64,000 nucleotides of DNA. It comes from Plazaster borealis. Its lineage: Eukaryota; Echinodermata; Asteroidea; Forcipulatida; Labidiasteridae. Below the pieces are notes generated by a model. The model did not search any database. It saw only the letters and a program-made list of their open reading frames with translations, and was not told the DNA's origin. Location of the stretch: positions 11,856,773-11,920,772 of the forward strand of contig CM037467.1 of assembly GCA_021014325.1 (NCBI GenBank). Direction: 5' to 3'. This document shows, in pieces, positions 50,601 through 59,300 of the stretch (position 1 is its first letter; each line of letters opens with the position of its first letter). The position numbers and the translations under genes are program-made.

Positions 50601-53150
50601 AAAAAATATGTTGGCCTTCTTAGAAGCCTCCGTTTTTACTTTGGCCTTGTCTTGGTTGGGAGGGGGGAGGTTCGCGGGAGATTCAAAATGGTGGCGAAGC
50701 CCAGTCCGAAGTAGAAGTGACTCAACTTCGACAACAATGGCTTTGCACTGAGCATAAAAGCCTTGTGTTAATATTCGCTATACCTTTAATGGAAACCGAG
50801 AACAAAAAAATAAAAGGTCTCCAAAGGGGAATTCTAAAGACTGGGGTGCTCCACACGAAATTTGGTGTACAAAGTATATTGGAAGATGTTAAGTACAGGG
50901 ACAAAGGAAAGGACAAAAGATGTCTCTACTGGGATGCATTTAAGAATGTGTGAAACACTATGTGGACTTTACACACGTCCTCACAGTGTTCTCTATTGTT
51001 GAAGAGTATATATTTTTGTTCAGTGCACATCGAGAAAGGAATGTCCACATTATGCAATACAGAGCTGTGTGTGTTATCTTCAAAATGGACTCTCCGATAA
51101 CAAATAAAACCGAGTTATTCAATCCAAAGTGTTCGAAGAAAAATGCTTTACCTTTTGATGCGACTACTTTCCAGAGACCAATCCAAGAACTGACCCCGCG
51201 GTAGTACAGTTAATTACGATCCTATAAGCTAAAGTAGTAGTCCCAACCTATATCTATACCATCCGCCCAGGTAATAGTTAATAAGCAGGACAGTTCTTTT
51301 CAGACTGAGAAGTCTCCCGAACACCCGAACAATCTACTCCGCGGTAGTAGAATTAAGCAAGACAGTTCTCTAAGAACAAACTCTACCTGGCAAGTAGATA
51401 CACACATGGTGTTACCGCAAACCAAATATATTGATACCTCACCATGCAATGCCTCAAATCCTATGGACTACTTTCCTCTTCTCTTTTTACAGAATGTGGT
51501 GGATATATAGAAGTACCTAGCAACGCATCTATATCTATAGCTTCACCTGGCTATCCCAACAGATACCTCGGCAATCAGAATTGCATCTACGCCATAGTGG
51601 GCCCCAACAACCGGCGTCTGCGCATCAGCGTGGCAGACTTTGAGTCTGAAAACTGGGGTGGCGTCCTCAGCATTGGGGAGGGGTAGGTCTCTTTGGTATC
51701 TATAGTCTGTCCTAAAATACGGAGCTCTGGATGAGCCATCTAACTTTCCATCTAATTTTTTATCACGGGAACTTGACTGGCTGAATGGCACCTCAAAAAC
51801 TCCGTAGGAAGTTTTAACTTTTTGTATTTTTAGACAACGCATTGTCTATATCTAACCAACCGATTATCGATCGCAATCTGATTAGGAGTAAACAATAATG
51901 TGAAGTAAAGAATGTGATACCCGGTAAACATTGAGCAACGGTTGAACAAATTAGTGTAGGTGAGGCAGGAGATTCCCCCCACCCCCCCCCCCCTCTACGG
52001 CGAACTGTGTACAAACCTCCTCTGATAGCGCCCTCTTTTGAATCGTCCTCCTTCAGCCCATGTTAAATTCCCATAATTATTGGGGAAAGAATCTTCGGGG
52101 AGCAGATTTCCCTATGATATGGAACAAAACAACTCATGCTTCTTCTTCGTGTTGCCCCTTTTTAAACTTTTACCAAGTCGGCAATAGTGTTTTAAATTTC
52201 TAACATTGCCGAGAATTTTCGATATTATGATCGCTTGTTGTGATATCTCAAAACAGGTGCAGGAAGAAAGACTATGGTAGCGTTGTGATTGTGGACCGGC
52301 ACAGCGGGTTCGGCCCGCCGCTGCACGCCGCCTTCATCCCCAGGACCAATGTCGCTTGGGTAAAGTGGAACACCGACTACGAAAGGCCGTACAAGGGATG
52401 GAAGATGATCATAAGTGACACAGGCTTAGTGGGCGGTAAGAATGGCTTCTCATTTGCATATTCACGATCACATGGCTAATCAAAGATGGCAACCGATGAG
52501 ATTGTCTACAATTCACTTTTGAGATTGGAGAAAGGTTCAATAACTAGTGTTTTCTTTCTTCACATTTACCGCCCCAGGTTAAGTTGGAGGTAGGTATAAC
52601 CCCTTGATTAGCCCTTCCCATAAAATATGCTAATCACATTCACGCATGCGTATAAACACTACTGGTTGGCAAACTCCAAAGAGTTGTGCACTAGGCAGAC
52701 GCACTAACGCGTATGCGTCACGCCACCACAGCCCCATACAAAAAGGCGCGATCTTCCTTCATTGTGCCAGCCAGAAGTGTTAGTGTTAACTATTATTTCA
52801 TGGGAAGGGTCTATTGCATAATCAAGATCGGATAAGTTATTCAAGATGGCTGGTCCAAGATGGCGAGTGAGATGCTACAACTCTCCTTAATATTGTAAGC
52901 TTCCTTTTCTTTTCATATCATTCCAGACCAGCCAACCGACGAGGGCGGTGACCCTATCCCATGTAACCAACCAGGCCCGACAACCCAGGCAACCACTCCA
53001 GCTCAACCCACGCAAGGCCCAACCGAGGCTAGCGGCAGCGGCTACCCTGACTGGTACGACGAGTATGGTGGCGGTGGTGAGCCCGGTGGTGAGCCAAATT
53101 TAACGGGGGTAGAAGATCATACACCTATGAAAGACGATTACTCCGTTTAA
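39844..53150 (+). CDS. Secreted protein: 8-Cys module, five two-cysteine CUB domains, Pro/Thr tail with SGSG
   Basis: Unrecognised secreted protein of about 860 residues from twelve exons: 39844-39939, 44493-44625, 45707-45922, 46740-47105, 47593-47643, 47968-48318, 48598-48966, 49577-49624, 50225-50584, 51493-51682, 52257-52435, 52927-53150. The signal peptide is residues 1-21 (IWISLLVVFVGISSTQA). KRERR (43-47) is a furin-type site before a helix-like segment. The eight-Cys module (exon 3, 216 nt) and CUB1 (exon 4, 366 nt) equal their counterparts in the upstream gene in length and phase. CUB2, CUB3 and CUB4 are single exons; CUB5 is split by an intron, has an extra Cys (GEGCRKKD) and lost one presumed calcium ligand. 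Short linker exons (51 and 48 nt) follow CUB1 and CUB3. The tail has Pro/Thr repeats, an EASGSG glycosaminoglycan-type site and YPDWYDEY. Exon 9 uses a weak donor (GTTTAT); without splicing a stop follows two codons later. Confidence 0.85.
41631..41676 (+). repeat. (GTT)n microsatellite
   Basis: About fifteen GTT units with minor interruptions, in the long first intron of the second CUB gene. Confidence 0.92.
42359..42415 (+). repeat. Compound microsatellite (CAA, CAG, AAT)
   Basis: Runs of CAA, CAG and ATA/AAT triplets follow each other. It is noncoding, within intron 1 of the second CUB gene. Confidence 0.9.
43648..43902. mobile_element. Palindromic MITE-like element, family P2
   Basis: The outer ends are TGTAAAAACTCCCC and TTTTAAGAGTG. 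Inner blocks CCCATTTCCGGGTCAGTATG and GGGTCAGCCTGACC recur in the copies at 26325 and 57664. A short GTTCTGACCCGGAA stretch is duplicated near the right end. Confidence 0.8.
44080..44245 (-). mobile_element. SINE-like element, family S1 (truncated)
   Basis: Shares TTGAGGAAACCTGTACACAA, GTGCTTGCTATGTGAACCAG and TCTTCCACGATAAG with the copy at 47248. Only part of the body remains; it lies just before exon 2 of the second CUB gene. Confidence 0.6.
44262..44401. mobile_element. Near-perfect palindromic element of 140 bp
   Basis: The left arm (CGCTAGGTGGCAGCAGACTT, then ACCAGGTAAA) is exactly inverted at 44356-44385, and outer flanks also pair (ATGGGGGACTTT against AAAGTCACCCAT). The central loop contains GTGCGCATGC. 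It lies 90 nt before a coding exon of the second CUB gene. Confidence 0.85.
44869..44965 (-). mobile_element. MITE-like element, family P1 (fragment)
   Basis: Contains ATAAAAACTTACTTGGTGAG, GCTGTTGATAGTATAAACTG, and a GAGAAAGGCTC stretch matching the end of the P1 element in minus orientation. Confidence 0.6.
45303..45700 (+). mobile_element. Repeat family P6
   Basis: Starts near GAACATCTGACGTCACACTT, CGAGGCTCGTGAATAA and ends with a small hairpin, GACCAGTGCCTGTCTTT pairing with AAAGACAGGGGACCAGTC. The same start and end occur at 63095-63530 and, inverted, at 33120-33350. This copy abuts the acceptor of exon 3 of the second CUB gene. Confidence 0.7.
45950..46090. mobile_element. Palindromic element of about 140 bp
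   Basis: GGCCCTTTTTCGAAACCACG at the left pairs with CCATGGTTTCGAAAAGGGC at the right, with additional pairing inside (GGCTTGG/CCAAGGC). The arm shares CTTTCGAAACCACGGCT with the tandem repeat at 27018-27495. It starts 28 nt after an exon end. Confidence 0.75.
46469..46664. mobile_element. Palindromic MITE-like element, family P4 (complete copy)
   Basis: Ends read GGGCCCAATTTCAAAGAGCT with GCTTAAGCAG and, inverted, CTGCTTAAGCACAAAA with AGCTCTATGAAATTGGACCC. The inner body contains GCTAAGCAAAA and TTTTGGCTGGTAACCTTATT. Other copies lie at 1-237, 18403-18520 and 40982-41034. Confidence 0.82.
47248..47532 (-). mobile_element. SINE-like element, family S1 (best-preserved head)
   Basis: The minus strand begins with GAGCGGTTAAGAGCACCGGA and has a box-B-like GGGTTCGAGTCCCAGTCG about 45 nt later, resembling a Ser/Leu-type tRNA. 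It lies in intron 4 of the second CUB gene. Confidence 0.75.
48996..49369 (+). mobile_element. MITE-like element, family P1 (complete, 374 bp)
   Basis: Terminal inverted repeats are TTTAAAGGCACTGAACAAGT and ACATGTCCAGTGCCTTTAAA, followed inward by TTGGTAATT and AATTACCAA. No ORF is present, so the element is non-autonomous. A truncated second copy follows directly (49371-49490). Confidence 0.85.
49970..50203. mobile_element. Inverted-repeat element, family P5
   Basis: The left end has TGTTCTAGATCATTATCGCA and CTGCCACCATTTTGGTCATG; the right end carries GTGACCAAGATGGCAGCGGT and GTTATAATGTAG. A second ATGGCCGC half-site at 50127 suggests a composite or nested insertion. It ends about 20 nt before the CUB4 exon. 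Confidence 0.65.
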
Positions 53151-54076
53151 GATGATGTATGTCAAGGTAAGAGCTCAAGCAAACTGAATTTGTACGACCT
53201 CCCGATCTTAAGGATTCGAAAGAAGAAGACAAAAACCCTGATTTGGCTTCCAACTGCTACAAACGCAATTTTTTCGGAGTGCCACTTTCAACTGAAGAGG
53301 GTAATCTGTCAAGTTCCCTATGCCAATATTACGAATATGCTTCCCAAAAGTAACGATATTCAAATACATTAGAGGTGCCTGGCTATTAGACTTTTATCAT
53401 CACCGCCAGTCTTGACGTTTGACATGTCACAAGACGTCTTCAGATAATATACTGACCACTTGTAAAAATGATTTCGTTTCAGATCGAGAGCTGTTTGCCA
53501 GGATACAACATACGATCACCGTTGGGCACGAGGTTGAGCCAAACACTCCTTCTCGGCATCGGCATGCAGCAACAACATCTTTGTTTTTCAGAGCAACAAG
53601 CATAAAATTCCTTTCTGTTTTTCTACAAGAGTGTTCCAAGCCATTATCCTACGATTATCTGATACATAAATACACAGTTTTAAGAATTGTTTTTTCGCAT
53701 CTGTGAAATTGGGGGGGGGGGGTGTGCCTAGTCCCGATTCCACCTCAAAAAGTCGGTGCATTCAATGAGTAACCGACAGTTTTAAACTTATTGAAGCATA
53801 GGAGTCAATGTTTACAAACAGTAAACGTGTGACCAAACTTTTATACCGGTACGTGGTAATCGTACTTGCTGTTTTCTAAAATTCTGGGCATTCAGTTTGA
53901 TGAAAAAAAATGTCAAATTCATGTTCGTACTAATTGTAAAAACAGTTCTAAAAACAAACAACTCAAGAGAATATTGATTAAACATTATTAGCTGCGTTTG
54001 TTTGAGAAACAAAGATTCAAACCGAGGTAAATGTTAAGTCTGTTTACTTCAATCAATGTACTTAGCAATTCTTGCC

Positions 54077-54082
54077 AATAAA
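54077..54082 (+). promoter_or_regulatory. Candidate poly(A) signal for the second CUB gene
   Basis: AATAAA followed by a T-rich stretch, 927 nt after the stop codon. No better signal in the right orientation lies closer to the stop. Confidence 0.4.
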
Positions 54083-56303
54083 TATATTCTTTTTAAGTTG
54101 CCTTTTTTTCCTCTTTTCTAAAATCTTGAAGTTGCCAGTGTTCTCCTTTAAGAGTTTTGAAGATAATTATTTTGGCTGCGGTTTTGTTTTTATTATTCTT
54201 GTTATAATTTGTATTTCAATCTATGTTTTGACCTTCTACGTACGTCCCCCTTGAGCCTAGATTTAGTTACTTCCGTAGTCGCTAGAGTGTCCCCTTTTAT
54301 AAATTTCATTTTTAGCAACCGACAATTCAAACTTTAAGCTAGTTTTAGAGGGCAAGTTATACACAATAATTATGGTTGAATTAGTATAAGCCATTTTGAG
54401 ATATGGTGGACACATTACTATAACACTATTTGGTTTGGGTAAATATGTCTGTATCCACCCAAATCCTGCAGTGCAATCCTGAAGTGCCCACCATGTCTCA
54501 AAAAGGCTAATTGCCCGAGCAGCCACGGGAAATATTTTACATGCTGGATCCCCGGGGAGTGCACGAGAGGCACGGGTAAATAACTGTGTTTGGGAGGCAC
54601 AATTCTTGTTCTAATGGTCTGAACAGATGAATAGATGTTCCCTGGACCCACACACTAAAGATTGAAGCATTCTGAATTTGTACACATTGGTTCACTACTA
54701 ATTTTCTAAACATAGTACATTACGAAAGGATTAGGTTTTTGTGAACGCAATAGGATTTGTTGTGCACTTTATAATGGGATCCAGCTTTCCCACACTATTT
54801 GTCAACCTCTGGGTTCACTCACCCATAAATCACTACAGTATATGAAAGAGGGGTGTTTAAAGGTAGTTTTAAAAAAAAATCCACACATTTTGTAGTTATT
54901 AAACAAAGTATGAAGCTGGTCCTCGCGCCTGCTCCCCGTGGCTGCTCGAAAAGTTAAAATGATTCCTCTATTATAAAGCACGTCATTTTGCGTGTATTGT
55001 TCAGCGGAAAGCACCATGCATGAATCTTTCTATAAATATGCTTTTTATTTTCAAGGAAACTGCCTTAAAATAACAGTACTATGTACAATCGTTATGACCG
55101 TTAAGAAATTAAGCCCGCGATAACTTCACTTTTCAAACTTATCTTAAGCTCCTTTACTTTAAACAACAACAACAGTTTAAATTCTAGAGAAAATGTACTA
55201 AGCTTTGAGTCAGTCAGTTATTAAATAAAATCAAGTATTTACAAAACAAATTGTCGTTAAACTTGTTTCCTTCTCTATCTACACATAAACCTGAAATATA
55301 TATATTTTTACTGGGTATGTTTTGCTTACTGTTTGGCACGGGTTGTCTTTATTAATTTACCTATAGTTTTCAAAAAAGTTCTCGTGGAATGAAAATGGTA
55401 CTTTTCTCTGTCTTAAAGGTATCGTACACGTTTGGTAATGACTCAAAACAAATATTAGCATAAAAACTTACTTGGTAACAAGCAAAGGGGAGCTGTTGAT
55501 AGTAAAAAACATTGTAGGAAACGACTCCCTCTGAAATAACGTAGTTTTTGAGAAAGAGGTAATTTCTCACTAAAGTAATAAAAACTTCTTGCAAGAAGTT
55601 TTTGTTCCTATCTGAAAGCACACAAATTTGTACAACAAGGGTGTTTTTTCTTTCATCATTTTCTTGCAACTTCGATGGCCAATTGAGCCCAAATTTTCAC
55701 AGGCTTGTTAATTATGCATATGTTGGGATACACCAAGTGAGAACACTGGTCTTTGACAATTTCCAAACGTGTTCAGTGCCTTTAAAATCAGTAACTATAT
55801 CGGCATTTTCCCTGATTTATCTTCACTTTGTCCAAAATGTCATATAAAGTATCGATCTCCAAACATCTCCACCATTTTTCACACTTTCGACGAGTGTGAA
55901 AAGGTCGGCCTGTATAACTACATGCAATGCCCGTGACTTCAAAAGACATCAACGTAAATTTAGCACGGGAGATACACCGGAACGTGAACCTACCAATTTA
56001 TTAATTGGGCTTGTTTCTATATTGCGTCAGAACTTTGACTTTCTAGAGGTCTACACTGCCATAACTGGGGTCAAAATTGACACCATGGTAGTAATTGTGT
56101 TGGCAGAAATTAGCTAAGTGTTATTTAAACACCCTTTGATGTAAAATGTGGTTCTTTTTGGTATCTATGACAACACCCATGCTGTCGATTTCAACATTTT
56201 CAGTATTTTTATTTGTCCATTATTTAAATAAATACCAACTTAAAAAAAAAAAACACTGGGACGAAACCTTAGTTGAATGTTTAGAAAACCTCGAGTGATT
56301 GAG
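54083..56303. other. Intergenic stretch between convergent genes
   Basis: About 2.2 kb between the second CUB gene and the adhesion GPCR. Apart from the P1 element at 55412-55787 and AT-rich sequence, I see nothing. Confidence 0.6.
55412..55787 (-). mobile_element. MITE-like element, family P1 (complete, minus orientation)
   Basis: Starts TCTTAAAGGTATCGTACACG and ends GTGTTCAGTGCCTTTAAA, with the full P1 interior (GTTGATAGTAAAAAACATTG, CAACTTCGATGGCCAATTGA). Length matches the copy at 48996. A diverged third copy in the same orientation lies at 1553-1930. Confidence 0.83.
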
Positions 56304-56309
56304 TTTATT
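56304..56309 (-). promoter_or_regulatory. Candidate poly(A) signal for the adhesion GPCR
   Basis: AATAAA on the minus strand, about 42 nt past the stop codon, giving a very short 3' UTR. Another minus-strand AATAAA-type site lies near 56215. Confidence 0.4.
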
Positions 56310-56350
56310 TCCATTTTGAACTTTGCCCGTATTACACTGCCCTCTGGAGG

Positions 56351-59300
56351 TCATAAATGGGTATCCTCATCACGAGTGCTGATTAACTCAATCCCGGCAT
56401 TCGACTGGCGTGGCGTCGAGAACGGTGACGTCACCGGTGTCGTCATGGGCGTGGCCGAAGGGAGGACGAGATGGCCGTCCACGTCTTTGGTTTTCTTGCA
56501 GGTCGGGCAGTGGCACATTCGGCAGCAGGACCGGAGCGTCTGGGCCCACTGTTTGCGGATGTCTCTGTAGCGAACGCAGTGGAATATGAAGATGAAGAAA
56601 CCCTGGAAAGCCACACTGAGAACGAAAAGCATCTGGAGCGAGAAAGATACATTAAAAACAATTTAATTCTTACTAAAACCCCAAAACCATCGAAAAAACA
56701 TTACTTTGAAGGGACTGTATACGTTTGGTAATTGGAAACCAATGTTTGTTTCAATCCTATATGTTGTATATGTTGTAGATAATATACCATAAAGCTAACC
56801 TGTGAAAATTTCGTTTCAAAAGGTGGTAGCGTTTTTGAGATATTGCCGAAAATCTGGAGCAGTTATGCCTTGAGTCTGGTGCTCTTAACTGCTCAGCCAC
56901 TAGAAACGTCAAGGTGACTCTCGACCAAAACACTGCTTGAACCCACCTGTAAGATGAAGTACCAGACAGAGACGCTGTCAGATTCCGGCTCGGTGTACGT
57001 AATGGCAGCCGAGGCACCGAAACCCCAGCTGATGCCGAGGAGGACCAGCAACGCCACAGCACCCATCAGCTGGGTCAAAGGAGATCGCATTTCGTCTGGA
57101 ATAAACGGCCACGAAAGAAAGCAAGTTCTTAGTTAATTTCATTTCATTATGTGTCATTTATCAATATTCTGATTGTGAAGCCAGGGACACTTTAAAAAAT
57201 AAACTAAATAAATGTACTAGCCGAGAACACAATGGGGAAAGTACAAGAAGGACGCTTCGGTTTATATATAGGAGGAAAACCCTGGAGAATTATTCCAGGG
57301 AAAACCAACGCAATTAGGTTTATAGGGACTGAAAACAAAATCCACATAGTGCCACCGTCGGGATTCGAACAGGGGTCCTAGAGGTGGAAGATGAGGAAAG
57401 ATACCACTACGCCATTTTCACCATTCTTCAGTTAAATATCTATTACCTATTTAATACAACTGATGAAACTATAATTGACCAGCCTCTTACTGTTGGCTTT
57501 TGCGATATTGAATGATATTTGCGATCTAATAAATTTGAATGATCTTATTTTGACAAGTGAATGTAAAACTGTTGAATTAATTAATACTCCTTTTTACTGA
57601 TGAATGCTAATGTATTGTCAAGGCAAAATTTAGGCTCTGGCTACATTTTAAGGGCAGGGTTGTAGGCTCTAAAACCTCTCGGATCAGAATTGACCCACAA
57701 TCCGGGTAGCAAGGAGAGGGGGCAGACCCATTTCTGGGTCAGTATGACCCGGAATCTTTGTCGAACAGACCTGAAACTGTGTCAATCTGACGCAGATTTC
57801 GAGTCAAAAAGAACCATTTTAAAATAGTTTCCGGGTCAGCCTGACCCAGAAAGTGGTCAGGACCCCATGGGATACGGAATCTGGATCAATTTTGACCCGG
57901 GCGTTTTCTAGAGTGAAGGGTCGGGCTAAATTGAATCACGGGCTACACCCGGGTGGCGCACACTCGTCACTCGCCACTCGTCCCTCGTCCCTCGTCCCCG
58001 TAAAACCTACCTCTCGCATACATCTTGCAGATAATCCAAAGAACCATGACGAAGACGACGCTGTTACACACAACGATTGCGATCATTGGAGTGAGGAAAA
58101 CAAAACAGAACGCCTGCTTCGATAACTGACACCTACAATGGAATGAGGTCAAACATGTAATTGTTAATCATCAAAGGATTATGAAACTTTTTTCAGCTGG
58201 ACATAAAATCTTGTTTGCGGTAACACTATGTACATGAAAAACTCTCTTATGAGTTGTGGTGGTTTTGAAAAGAACCTATAGTGTAACAACTCGACGTTTC
58301 AATCAGTTTGTGGTGATCGTCTCCAGGAGAAAGCTGGTAAAAACAACATTTTTGAGTAGATATTTGAAACCAGTGCCAATCCATATATGGGTTCAATACT
58401 CACACAAATTCACAGTCTTTGTAAGTGCCGTCGTAAATCTCAAAGTTGAATGCCAACGGTAACCCGATGAGAAGCGATGGTAAACCTAGAGTTTGCGAAA
58501 AAGATGGCAACGTGTCGCTTATTCACATTCAAAATGAAGCACTGTTTAACAGTAGTTTCAATCATCGTTTTGCTCCGGCATTGGAACATTGAAATTACTA
58601 AAAAAGGTAGAACTATATTGCTAAGTTTCTTACAAAATAGAACTATATTAGTTCTAAGTTTTTTGTTTTTTTTAATTAAGCATAAGTAATACCAGACATA
58701 ATACCATGGTGTGTGTACCATTTGTGGAAGCATGGTTCTCCGTTTATTTTCCTGTTTCAGCAGAAACATGTATTCTTAAGAAGACATATGACATCACGGA
58801 CCTGCTTAACTATATCTGCTTCTAGGGCAACACATATACACTATGCTTGATACCAGTTAACTTCACTCTAAAAATTCCTAGATCAGAATTGACCCGGAGT
58901 CTCCGAGAGGGCCTGACTCATTTCTGGGTCAGGCTGGAAACAGACTGAAACCAGAAAAAAAACTGGGATTGGATTTTAATTCGAATTGTTTAGGGTGCAA
59001 AGTTTTTACAGTGCGAAGTAGTTGTCACATCTCCCCGCCAATAGAGGGTGGTATATTCCATCATGACAGATTAAACAGTAAAGTAGAAGTTACAGAGGTC
59101 TCCTCATTCCTCATCCTTTTAAGGCCCCATGCCAACATAGTGGCAGCGGTGGGATTCGAACCCACGCCATCGTAATGACTGGTGACTTTTAAGGCCACAT
59201 GCCAACATTAGTCTTACCCCAAGCCACGACACCGCATTTCAGCACAAAGTGCCTGGTGTGTGTGCCAAACACCCTGATCAGAACGATGTACATGTGCACA

